Origin: Ruania alba
GTDB taxonomy: Bacteria; Actinomycetota; Actinomycetes; Actinomycetales; Beutenbergiaceae
DNA length: 64,000 nucleotides
Reading direction: 5' to 3'
Assembly: GCF_900105765.1 (NCBI RefSeq)
Contig: NZ_FNTX01000001.1
Coordinates: forward strand, 1,522,387 to 1,586,386
Below, piece after piece: positions 1 to 7,853 of the stretch. The position numbers and the translations under genes were made by a program. The notes beneath the pieces were generated by a model that saw only the letters and a program-made list of their open reading frames with translations, was not told where the DNA came from and did no database searches. Within the stretch, counting starts at the first letter, position 1, and each line of letters opens with the position of its first letter.

Positions 1-10
1 GCGGGTGGAT

Positions 11-1744
11 TCAGCGAGTGTCGTCGGCGGCGCGCAACACCTGCGCCAGCCAGGCACGGCGTGCCTCGAGAGCCTCGGTCGCCGCCGTGATGGCCCGCTC
101 GTTGCCGGACGCCTTCGCCTTCTCCAGGTCGGCCTCCAGGCCGGCGATGGCCTCTTCCAGCTGGGCGGCCGCCCCCTCGGCGCGGGCACGCACGCGAGGG
201 TTCTTCTGCCGCCACTCCTGCTGGTCAGCGTCCCGGATGGCCTGCTCCACCGCACGCATGCGGCCCTCCACCCGCTGCAGGTCCCCGCGCGGAACCTTCC
301 CCGCCTCCTCCCAGCGGTCCTGAATGTCACGCAGCCTGGCCTTGGCCTCCTTGAGGTCGCCGACCGGCACCAGTGCCTCGGCCTCCTCGAGCAGCGCCAG
401 CTTGACGGTGAGGTTCTGCCCGTACTCGGCATCGACCTGCGCATTGGAGGCGTTGCGAGCCTCGAAGAAGACATCCTGTGCGGCGCGGAACCTGGCCCAG
501 AGGGCGTCGTCCTCCTTGCGGGACGCCCGCCCAGCGGCCTTCCACTCCGCCATCAGATCGCGGTAGGCGAGCGTGGTGGGACCCCACTCGGTGGAGTGGG
601 AGAGCGATTCTGCTCGCTCGATGAGCCGCTCTTTGACCTGTTTGGCCTCAGCGTGGGTCTTGTCGAGCTCGGCGAAGAACTGACGCCTGTTCTTGTCGAA
701 GGTGGACCGGGCGGCGGCGAATCGCTTCCACAGGGCGTCTTCGGAGGGCCGGTCGATGCGCGGACCAGCCTTCTGTGCTGCCTTCCACGTCTCCAGCAGA
801 TCCCGGAGCGCCTGCCCCTGGGCCTTCCACTGCACCCGAGCCGGGTCCATGGCAGCGATCTGCTCCGCCTTCTCGACGATCGTGGTGCGCTCGGCGAGCG
901 CGTGCGCCCGCGCCTCTTCACGTTCGGCATTGATCTGCCGACGGCGGTCGGTCGCCACGGCCTTCAGATCCTCGAATCGCGCGCGCAGCCCGTCCAGGTC
1001 CCCGACGGCGGCGGGAGCCTCCAGAGCATCGGCGAGGCTGTGCTGCGTGCTGTCCAGGTCCTTGATGGTCAGCTGAGCGATCCGGGCCTCGAACAGATCC
1101 ACCTGCGCCTTGAGGTCGAGGTAGCGGCGGATGTACAGCGAGAGGGCGTCCGCCTCCGTGACGTCGGGGAATTGCCCGACCACACGCTCACCGCTGGCCT
1201 CCCGGACGGAGACCGTGCCGTCCTCGGCGACGTGGCCGAACTCGCTGGCTGCTGCCACCTCGGCAGGATCCATCGGCGGCGCCTCGGGGTCGGTGACCGG
1301 GGACGTCGGGACGCCGGGCACCTCGTGGCCGGTGGTGGTCGCCGGTGCGGGCGAGGCGGGCGGTCGGGGCCGGGCCTTGGGCGCGATCGCGGCCGGAGTG
1401 GGAATGGCGGAAGGCTTCGGCACCTCGGCCGGGGTGGGCACGGGGGAGGGGGGCGCGGTCTCGGTGGACGGCTCTGCTTCCGGTGCTGGGCTTTCCTCCT
1501 CCGGTGCGGCGTCGGGTGCCGGGCTTTCCTCGACCGGTGCGGCGTCCGCGGCCGGCTTCTCGGCCTCGTTGCTCTCCTGGTCCGCGCCCCGGGGCGTGGC
1601 TTCGCTCGAGGGTGTGTCTCCTGCGCTCGGGGCGGACACTGCCGGGTCGGGTGTCTGAGCCTCGGTCGGAACCTGGGACTGCTGCTCGCTGCTCACGGTC
1701 TCGCTCGCCTTGTCGTGGTCGGGCTGGGGCTGGGGCTCAGTCAC
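11..1744 (-). CDS. DUF349 domain-containing protein
   Basis: Function is not established; the family is a largely alpha-helical, probably cytosolic protein found across actinobacteria. The first ~170 residues are a low-complexity Pro/Ala/Glu/Thr-rich tail. The rest is helical and charged, with three successive DUF349-like units, each carrying a W-K-A/D signature (for example VQWKAQGQALRDLLETWKAA, then LMAEWKAAGRASRKEDDALW), and it ends in a coiled-coil stretch. The start is a GTG whose first four bases overlap the TGA of the upstream cyclophilin gene, so the two are probably translationally coupled. The long open frame on the opposite strand is a GC-rich shadow. The family call is confident; no molecular role can be assigned. 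Confidence 0.88.
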   Translation of the reverse strand: MTEPQPQPDHDKASETVSSEQQSQVPTEAQTPDPAVSAPSAGDTPSSEATPRGADQESNEAEKPAADAAPVEESPAPDAAPEEESPAPEAEPSTETAPPSPVPTPAEVPKPSAIPTPAAIAPKARPRPPASPAPATTTGHEVPGVPTSPVTDPEAPPMDPAEVAAASEFGHVAEDGTVSVREASGERVVGQFPDVTEADALSLYIRRYLDLKAQVDLFEARIAQLTIKDLDSTQHSLADALEAPAAVGDLDGLRARFEDLKAVATDRRRQINAEREEARAHALAERTTIVEKAEQIAAMDPARVQWKAQGQALRDLLETWKAAQKAGPRIDRPSEDALWKRFAAARSTFDKNRRQFFAELDKTHAEAKQVKERLIERAESLSHSTEWGPTTLAYRDLMAEWKAAGRASRKEDDALWARFRAAQDVFFEARNASNAQVDAEYGQNLTVKLALLEEAEALVPVGDLKEAKARLRDIQDRWEEAGKVPRGDLQRVEGRMRAVEQAIRDADQQEWRQKNPRVRARAEGAAAQLEEAIAGLEADLEKAKASGNERAITAATEALEARRAWLAQVLRAADDTR

Positions 1745-2544
1745 TGGATGTCCACACTCTCGATGATCACGTTCTCGGCAGGTCGACCGTCCGATCCGCC
1801 GTCCACGGTGCCCGCGGCACCAATCTGCTCCAAGATGTCCAATCCCTCGGTCACCTGGCCGAACACGGTGTACCCGCCGGCGGAGTCACTGGGCAACGGC
1901 ACATCGGCGAAGACGAGGAAGAACTGCGATCCCATCGACTCACCGTTCTGCGGCTGCCGTGCCATGGCCAGAGATCCGGCGGGGTAGACATCATCCTCAG
2001 GGGCGTTCTCGATCGGGCCGAAGCTGTATCCCGGTCCGCCGTTCCCGGCAGCGGTCGGGTCCCCGCACTGGAGCAGCGAGTCCGGCAGCAGCCGGTGGCA
2101 CGCGGTGCCGTCGAAGAATCCGTCGCCGGCCAGCATCAGGAACGAGGCCACCGCTTGCGGTGCTGCGGCACCGTCGAGCGTGACCGCGATATCCCCGGCA
2201 CTGGTGCTGATGACGGCGTCCCAGCTGGTGTCCAGGGAGTCGCTCGCGGGAGGTGGTGCGTCGTATCGCTGCGGGTCCGTGGTGGGCAGCGCCTCAGGTT
2301 CAGTCTCGGTGCCCTCAGCTGTCGCCGTGGCTGCGGTCTCGGAAGTTGAGGGCGGCGCCTCCGGGTCGGTCTCCGTGCGGGAGTTCAGCACGATCAGCAG
2401 GACCACCACGGCCGCCAGCACGACCACCACGACGGCGCCGACGATGCGACGCTCCCGCGCCACGCGCGCTGCCTTCTCCTGCCGGGCCGCACGCTTGGCG
2501 TAGCGTCGCCGCGCGTACTCCTTCTCCCGCTTGCTCGGGGACAC
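1741..2544 (-). CDS. membrane-anchored cyclophilin-type peptidyl-prolyl isomerase
   Basis: Catalyses cis/trans isomerisation of prolyl bonds, probably on the outer face of the membrane. The N-terminus is highly basic (residues 1-33), followed by one hydrophobic helix (about 34-53) and a Thr/Glu/Pro-rich linker (about 55-100). The cyclophilin domain fills the C-terminal ~165 residues, with recognisable blocks FFDGTACHRLLP, GPGYSFGPIENAP, MGSQFFLVF and YTVFGQVTEGLDILEQI. Several canonical cyclophilin A active-site residues are substituted, as is usual for this actinobacterial subgroup. The GTG start follows a GAGGAGGAG ribosome-binding site. It forms a two-gene unit with the downstream DUF349 gene. 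Confidence 0.92.
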   Translation of the reverse strand: MSPSKREKEYARRRYAKRAARQEKAARVARERRIVGAVVVVVLAAVVVLLIVLNSRTETDPEAPPSTSETAATATAEGTETEPEALPTTDPQRYDAPPPASDSLDTSWDAVISTSAGDIAVTLDGAAAPQAVASFLMLAGDGFFDGTACHRLLPDSLLQCGDPTAAGNGGPGYSFGPIENAPEDDVYPAGSLAMARQPQNGESMGSQFFLVFADVPLPSDSAGGYTVFGQVTEGLDILEQIGAAGTVDGGSDGRPAENVIIESVDIQ

Positions 2545-2625
2545 TCCGGGCTCCTCCTCGTGACCGTCATGCGGCGGTGGCAGGACCCACCGCCGGTGTC
2601 GCGCCCGGCAGGCACAACCTTGCCG

Positions 2626-2631
2626 ATACTA
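2626..2631 (-). promoter_or_regulatory. putative -10 box of the cyclophilin/DUF349 operon
   Basis: On the minus strand this reads TAGTAT, a good actinobacterial -10 hexamer about 80 nt upstream of the GTG start. It lies in the 192-bp divergent spacer shared with hisS. No convincing -35 was found. Confidence 0.45.
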
Positions 2632-2736
2632 GTTGAGACTGCCACACACCGATCGCCCGCAGGCGAGGCCCCCGGGTCACGGGATGATCACAACTGATGT
2701 GAAAGCGGCTCTCGTGGTCGATGGGAAGATGGCCCC

Positions 2737-4089
2737 ATGGTTCGAATTTCACCGTTGTCAGGATTCCCCGAGTGGCTCCCCGAGGGCCGTGCCGTCGAGC
2801 GTGCCGTCCTGGAGACGATTCAGCACACCTTCGAGCTGCACGGGTTCGCCGGCATCGCCACGAGGGCGGTCGAACCGATCGAGCAGCTGCTCAGCAAGGG
2901 GGAGACCTCCAAGGAGGTGTACGTCCTGCGCCGACTGCAGGCCGAGGAAGGCGAGGAGGGCGCGAGCGAGAAGTCGCTGGGGCTGCACTTCGACCTCACC
3001 GTGCCGTTCGCGCGATATGTGCTGGAGAACGCCGGTCGCCTCGCGTTCCCGTTCAAGCGCTACCAGATCCAGTCCGTCTGGCGAGGAGAGCGCCCGCAGG
3101 AAGGCCGGTTCCGTGAGTTCACCCAGGCCGATATCGACATCGTCGGTGACGGGACACTGCCGTTCCACGCCGAGGTCGAGGTGCCGGTGGTGATCGCCGA
3201 GGTGTTCGCACGGCTCGCGCAGCTCGGCGTACCGCCGGTGCGGATTCACGTGAACAATCGCAAGGTCGCCCAGGGCTTCTACGAAGGTCTAGGGCTCAGT
3301 GACGTCGACGGTGTGCTGCGTAGTATCGACAAGCTGGACAAGATCGGCCCTGAGCGGGTGTCCGCGCTGCTTCAGGAGCAGAACGGCGCGTCGGCGGAGC
3401 AGGCCCAGGCATGCCTCGACCTGGCGGCCATCACGGGGACCGACGCGGGCATCGCCGACCGGGTCCTGGAGCTGGGCGTGCGCACCCCGCTCCTCGACGA
3501 GGGACTCGACGAGCTGGTTCGACTCGTCGAGGCCGCCGGCCGACGGGTACCGGGGGCGGTGGTGGCCGATCTGAAGATTGCCCGCGGGCTGGACTACTAC
3601 ACCGGCAGCGTCTACGAGACCACGCTGGTCGGCCACGAGCAGCTCGGCTCCATCTGCTCCGGCGGCCGGTACGACTCGCTCGCCTCGGACGGTCGCACGA
3701 CCTATCCCGGGGTGGGGATGTCCATCGGCGTCACCCGGCTGGTCTCCCGTCTGCTCAGCGCTGACATCGCGCGTGCCAGCAGGCCCGTGCCCACCGCAGT
3801 GCTGGTGGCGGTCACCGACGACGAGTCGCGCCCGGCCAGTGACGCTGTGGCCGCCCTGCTCCGCGGCCGCGGGATCCCCGCTGACGTCGCACCGTCGGCG
3901 GCCAAGTTCGGCAAGCAGATCAAGTTCGCGGATCGGCGGGGAATCCCCTACGTCTGGTTCCCCGGAGACGAGGCGCACCAGGTCAAGGACATCCGCTCCG
4001 GCGACCAGATCAGCGCGGACCCAGCCCTGTGGAGCCCACCGGAGGAAGACCTGTGGCCGCGGGTGACCGCTGCGATGGAAAGGTCCTGA
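2737..4089 (+). CDS. hisS: histidyl-tRNA synthetase
   Basis: Charges tRNA-His with histidine in the cytosol. At 450 residues it has normal class II HisRS length. Motif 2 is visible around FRKRYQIQSVWRGERPQEGRFREF-type sequence (short key parts YQIQSVWRGERP and FTQADIDIVG). The histidine-specific signature GLDYYTGSVYE and motif 3 (GGRYDSL ... GVGMSIGVTRL) follow, with a C-terminal anticodon-binding domain from about residue 350. The ATG is preceded 6 nt upstream by a GAAGAT hexamer and no clear Shine-Dalgarno, so it may be leaderless like many genes in this window. It converges on the helicase gene across a strong terminator. Confidence 0.97.
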   Translation: MVRISPLSGFPEWLPEGRAVERAVLETIQHTFELHGFAGIATRAVEPIEQLLSKGETSKEVYVLRRLQAEEGEEGASEKSLGLHFDLTVPFARYVLENAGRLAFPFKRYQIQSVWRGERPQEGRFREFTQADIDIVGDGTLPFHAEVEVPVVIAEVFARLAQLGVPPVRIHVNNRKVAQGFYEGLGLSDVDGVLRSIDKLDKIGPERVSALLQEQNGASAEQAQACLDLAAITGTDAGIADRVLELGVRTPLLDEGLDELVRLVEAAGRRVPGAVVADLKIARGLDYYTGSVYETTLVGHEQLGSICSGGRYDSLASDGRTTYPGVGMSIGVTRLVSRLLSADIARASRPVPTAVLVAVTDDESRPASDAVAALLRGRGIPADVAPSAAKFGKQIKFADRRGIPYVWFPGDEAHQVKDIRSGDQISADPALWSPPEEDLWPRVTAAMERS

Positions 4090-4101
4090 GCACGTCTGAG
4101 C

Positions 4102-4148
4102 ACGACAGAGGCGCCGGCACCCACAGTGGGTGCCGGCGCCTCTGTCGT
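4102..4148. terminator. bidirectional terminator hairpin between hisS and the helicase gene
   Basis: A perfect palindrome with two 23-bp arms (4102-4124 and 4126-4148) and a single A at the centre (4125). It lies 12 bp after the hisS stop and 4 bp before the stop of the convergent helicase gene, so it can terminate transcription from both sides. There is no long U tract, which is common in actinobacteria. Confidence 0.9.
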
Positions 4149-4152
4149 TGGA

Positions 4153-6009
4153 TCAGGAGCGGTTGCCGGTGGCCGTGTGGTGCGGCTTGCGGCCAGTGTC
4201 ACGGGAGCCGAAGCGGGAGTCGCGGCGTCCCCGCCCGGGTGCATGGCTGGACGAGGGGCCGCCGGCCTTGCTGTGGTGCTTGGGACCGGTGTCCGGACGG
4301 ATCCGCAACGGCTGACCGGCGACGCGCGCGACCGAGATCTTCCGGCTGGCGTCCGAGCTGAGCTCGGCCCCGATCTCCACCAGGGAGAAGCGGGAGAAGA
4401 TGTCGATCTTGCCGAGGTCGGAGCCGCGCAGGCCCCCCTCCCCGGTGATCGCTCCCACGATGTCCTGCGGGCGCACGCCGTGGCTGTGCCCCACCGCCAC
4501 GCGGTACACGGTGCCGTTCGGCCCGCGCCGGCCACGGCCGGCGCCGCCTCGGGGTCCGTTCGCGGGAGAGCTCTCGCGATCGAACCGCTGCTGCGGCGCT
4601 GGCTCGAGCTCCTCGGCCGACCGCGGTCCGCCGTCACCCACGGCCAGTGCGAGCAGAGCAGCGGCGGTCTCCAACGGGTCGCCGTCGGGGCCCAGGTGCG
4701 CGGCCAGGTGCTCGCGGTACATCCCGAGTCGTCCGGCGGCGATCCGCTCGCCCAAGGAGTCCAGCACGCGGCGGGCCTTGTGGGCACTCACCTCGGCAGG
4801 TGTTGGGATGGTGGCCTCGGTGAGCGAGGTCCGGGTGAGACGCTCGATCGCGGTCAGGCGGGAGCGTTCCTTCGGAGTGAAGAAGGTCAGCGCCTGGCCG
4901 CTGCGGCCGGCGCGGCCGGTGCGACCGATGCGGTGCACGTAGGCCTCGGCCTCGCGCGGCACGTCGAAGTTGACGACCAGACCGATCTTCTCCACGTCGA
5001 GCCCGCGCGCGGCGACATCGGTGGCCACCAGTACCTGGACAGACCCCGAACGCAGTCGCTCCACGATGCGTTCGCGCTCCTTCTGCGCGACGTCCCCGCT
5101 GATCGTCGCGGCGCTGACACCGCGTTCCTGCAGCGCCGCCCCGACCTCTTCGGCGGCCTGGCGGGTTCGCACGAACACCACCGCGGCCTCCGCGTCGGTC
5201 GTCGCCAGCACGCGGGAGAGCGCGCCCACCTTGTGCCGGAACGGCACCACGGCGTAGGTCTGGGTGATGGTGTCGGTGGTGGACGAGGGACGTGAGGTGG
5301 CGACTTCGACCGGGTTGCTCATGTGCCGGCGGGCCACAGACCGGATCGCCGAAGGCATGGTTGCCGAGAAGAGAGCGGTCTGCCGATCGTCGGCGGCAGA
5401 GGAGAGGATGCGGTCCACATCTTCGGCGAAGCCCATCCGCAGCATCTCGTCGGCCTCGTCGAGCACCAGGCTCCGCACGCCGCCGAGGTCCAGCGCGTTC
5501 TTCTCGAGCATGTCGATGACGCGGCCTGGAGTACCGACCACGATCTGTGCGCCCCGGGAGAGCCCGCGCAGCTGCGGGCCGTATGGTGCGCCGCCGTAGA
5601 TCGGCAGCACGGTCAGGCCGGATCCTCCGGCGAAGCTGGCGATGGCATCGGCCACCTGGATGGCCAGTTCGCGGGTGGGGGTGAGCACGAGGCCCTGCAC
5701 CCGTGCCTGGTCGGCGTCGACCCGGGAGAGCATGGGCAGCGCGAATGCCGCCGTCTTCCCGGTTCCGGTCTGCGCGACCCCGACCAGGTCACGTCCCTCG
5801 AGGAGTGCCGGGATGGTGGCGGTCTGGATGTCGGTGGGCGTGGTGAAGCCGAGCGCGGCGATGGCCGCAAGCGAGGACTCCGGGAGCCCGAGATCATTGA
5901 ACGAGGAGGGCGTGGGGCAGCAGACATGGCAATCCTTCGGCGGGTATTCGATGCGGAGGCCACGGACCGGCCGGTCCTGCTCCGCTTCGGCCCTCACTCC
6001 ATGCGCCAT
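4153..6009 (-). CDS. DEAD-box ATP-dependent RNA helicase with DbpA-type RNA-binding domain
   Basis: RNA duplex unwinding, probably in ribosome assembly or cold adaptation. Two RecA-like domains carry the standard motifs: Q-motif (TPTDIQTATIPALLEG), Walker A (AQTGTGKT), PTRELAIQ, TPGRVID, DEAD, SAT and YVHRIGRTGRAGR. The C-terminal third holds a DbpA-like RNA-binding domain (HGVRPQDIVGAITGEGG ... IDIFSRFSLVEI) and a basic Arg/Gly/His tail. The annotated ATG at 6009 yields an odd Cys-containing N-terminus. A better start is the ATG at 5927 (minus strand), 5 nt after a GAAGGA ribosome-binding site. It lies in another frame and joins the helicase if one C is added to the CCCC run near 5914-5917, giving MSAAPTPSSFNDLGL. 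The N-terminus is therefore uncertain; the family call is not. Confidence 0.93.
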   Translation of the reverse strand: MAHGVRAEAEQDRPVRGLRIEYPPKDCHVCCPTPSSFNDLGLPESSLAAIAALGFTTPTDIQTATIPALLEGRDLVGVAQTGTGKTAAFALPMLSRVDADQARVQGLVLTPTRELAIQVADAIASFAGGSGLTVLPIYGGAPYGPQLRGLSRGAQIVVGTPGRVIDMLEKNALDLGGVRSLVLDEADEMLRMGFAEDVDRILSSAADDRQTALFSATMPSAIRSVARRHMSNPVEVATSRPSSTTDTITQTYAVVPFRHKVGALSRVLATTDAEAAVVFVRTRQAAEEVGAALQERGVSAATISGDVAQKERERIVERLRSGSVQVLVATDVAARGLDVEKIGLVVNFDVPREAEAYVHRIGRTGRAGRSGQALTFFTPKERSRLTAIERLTRTSLTEATIPTPAEVSAHKARRVLDSLGERIAAGRLGMYREHLAAHLGPDGDPLETAAALLALAVGDGGPRSAEELEPAPQQRFDRESSPANGPRGGAGRGRRGPNGTVYRVAVGHSHGVRPQDIVGAITGEGGLRGSDLGKIDIFSRFSLVEIGAELSSDASRKISVARVAGQPLRIRPDTGPKHHSKAGGPSSSHAPGRGRRDSRFGSRDTGRKPHHTATGNRS

Positions 6010-6155
6010 GCTTCGGCGTCCAAAGGCGGTCCAGCCGCCAGGGCCCTGTGCGGGATCTGCGCTCCAGGTACGGCCACCATCGTACGGCCCTGACCGGCCA
6101 GAACAGTGACGCTGTGCGCAACGTCACGGGTGCTGCCATGGCTCGCCTCGGCTGG

Positions 6156-6161
6156 CATGAT
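6156..6161 (+). promoter_or_regulatory. putative leaderless -10 box (CATGAT)
   Basis: CATGAT lies exactly 6 nt before the ATG at 6168, the spacing seen at other leaderless genes here. It supports the shorter start of the first GTPase gene, although its first base departs from TANNNT. Confidence 0.4.
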
Positions 6162-6167
6162 CGCCTC

Positions 6168-7853
6168 ATGGACGACGCGCTGCAGGACCTGCGGACGGCG
6201 ATCGCGGGCGCGCAGCTCCCGCTGGAGACCTCCGACGCTCCGATCGCGCGGCGCCACCGCGGGCAGCTCACGGCTCAGCTCGAGGATTATGTGATCCCGC
6301 GGGCCGCCTCGCTGGAGGCACCATTGCTGGCCGTGGTCGGCGGGTCCACCGGCGCCGGGAAGTCCACCCTGGTCAACGCCCTCGTCGGCGAGCGCGTGGC
6401 GAGGACGAGCGCGCTGCGGCCGACCACCCGCGATCCGCTGCTGATCCACCACCCGAGCGATGCCGACTGGTTCGTCCAGCCGCGAGTGCTGCCGCACCTG
6501 GCCCGCGTCCAGGGGAAGAGCGTCCCGGACGACGGCGGTGGCGTGGTGCGCCTGGTGGCCACGAACCAGGTGGGCCCGGGTCTGGCGCTGCTCGACGCCC
6601 CGGACATCGATTCGGTGGTGGATGCCAATCGGGAGCTGGCGGGCCAACTGCTCGCCGCCGCTGATCTGTGGGTGTTCGTGACGACCGCGCATCGGTACGC
6701 CGACGCCGTGCCGTGGGACCTGCTGCGTGACGCGGCCCGGCGGGACGTCGTGGTAGCGGTGGTGCTGGACCGTATCCCGCCACCGGTCCTGCACGACGTC
6801 AGCACCGACCTCGAGGCCATGCTGAGCGCGGAGGGGCTCGGCGAGGCGCCCCTGTTCCTGCTCACCGAGACCGATCTCGGTCCGGACGCGATGCTGCCCG
6901 AGGGCGCGGTGGATGAGCTGGCCGAATGGCTCGACACGCTCACCGAGGATGCCTCCAGCCGCGCGCAGGTCGCCCGCCAGACCCTGCACGGTGCCGTGCG
7001 AGACGTCGCCGACGGCGCCCAGCACCTGGCCGATGCCGTGCTGGCGCAGCAGCGGCTCGCTCGCGATCTGCACCGGCGTGTGGCCACCGCCTACGACACC
7101 ACCGATCTGCTCACCACGCTCGCCGACGGTGCGATGCTCCGCGGGGAGGTGCTCTCCCGTTGGCAGGACTTCGTGGGCACCGGAGAGTTCTTCCGTTCCG
7201 TCGAGACCACCGTGGGGCGGGTGCGGGACCGCGTGACGGCGTTCCTCACCGGACGCCCGCAGCCCGCACGCGAGGTCAAGGAAGCCATCGGCCATGGCCT
7301 GCACGCGGTGCTGGTGGATCAGGCGGACACCGCAGCGGAGCGAGCCTTTCGTGCCTTTGCCACCGAACCGGCAGCGCGGGGCCTCCTTCCCGGGCACACC
7401 CTGGAAGCCGCCGCCCCGGAGTTCTCCGAGCACGCCGCCGAGCAGATTCGTGCCTGGCAGCGCTATCTGCTCGAACTCGTGCAGAACGAGGGGCAGGACA
7501 AGCGCACGACGGCCCGCATCATGGCTTTCGGCGTGAACGGGGTCGCCGTGGTGCTCATGGTGGTCGCGTTCGCATCGACCGGCGGTCTGGTAGGCGCTGA
7601 GGTCGCGATCGCCGGTGGCACCGCCGTGGTGGCCCAGAAGCTCCTCGAGGCGATCTTCGGGGACCAGGCCGTCCGTCGACTTGCCGAACGGGCCCGCGAG
7701 GATCTGCACGATCGGGTGCGCACGCTGATGGCTCAGGATCAGCAGCGCTTCACCCAGCTGCTGCCCGATCCCGACCAGGCGGAGACCTCAGCAGTCGTGC
7801 TCCGGGACGCCGCGACGGCGGCCGTCGCGGCGGTCGAGGCAGCGGGTCGGTGA
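6168..7853 (+). CDS. dynamin/Era-like membrane-associated GTPase (first of a pair)
   Basis: P-loop GTPase of the actinobacterial dynamin-like group; substrate and cellular role unknown. Walker A (GGSTGAGKST) is at about residues 58-67, the switch region contains RPTTRDP, and the G3 motif DAPDIDS follows. A hydrophobic hairpin lies in the C-terminal third (VNGVAVVLMVVAFASTGGLV region), followed by a helical tail, which suggests membrane association. The ATG at 6168 was chosen over upstream ATG 6138 and the longer frame because homologues begin with a short helical DALQDLR-type segment and a -10-like box precedes it. The stop overlaps the start of the second GTPase, so the two are probably co-translated and may form a heteromer. 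Confidence 0.82.
   Translation: MDDALQDLRTAIAGAQLPLETSDAPIARRHRGQLTAQLEDYVIPRAASLEAPLLAVVGGSTGAGKSTLVNALVGERVARTSALRPTTRDPLLIHHPSDADWFVQPRVLPHLARVQGKSVPDDGGGVVRLVATNQVGPGLALLDAPDIDSVVDANRELAGQLLAAADLWVFVTTAHRYADAVPWDLLRDAARRDVVVAVVLDRIPPPVLHDVSTDLEAMLSAEGLGEAPLFLLTETDLGPDAMLPEGAVDELAEWLDTLTEDASSRAQVARQTLHGAVRDVADGAQHLADAVLAQQRLARDLHRRVATAYDTTDLLTTLADGAMLRGEVLSRWQDFVGTGEFFRSVETTVGRVRDRVTAFLTGRPQPAREVKEAIGHGLHAVLVDQADTAAERAFRAFATEPAARGLLPGHTLEAAAPEFSEHAAEQIRAWQRYLLELVQNEGQDKRTTARIMAFGVNGVAVVLMVVAFASTGGLVGAEVAIAGGTAVVAQKLLEAIFGDQAVRRLAERAREDLHDRVRTLMAQDQQRFTQLLPDPDQAETSAVVLRDAATAAVAAVEAAGR

Noticed and set aside
1330-1720. Pro/Ala/Glu-rich low-complexity tail of the DUF349 protein as a separate gene or repeat element
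   Set aside because: It is in frame with the DUF349 domains and starts at the coupled GTG; no internal unit repeats regularly at DNA level.
5-1987. 660-codon plus-strand open frame opposite the DUF349 and cyclophilin genes
   Set aside because: GC-rich codon bias on the minus strand keeps the opposite frame open. The translation is low-complexity Gly/Arg/Leu with no family similarity.
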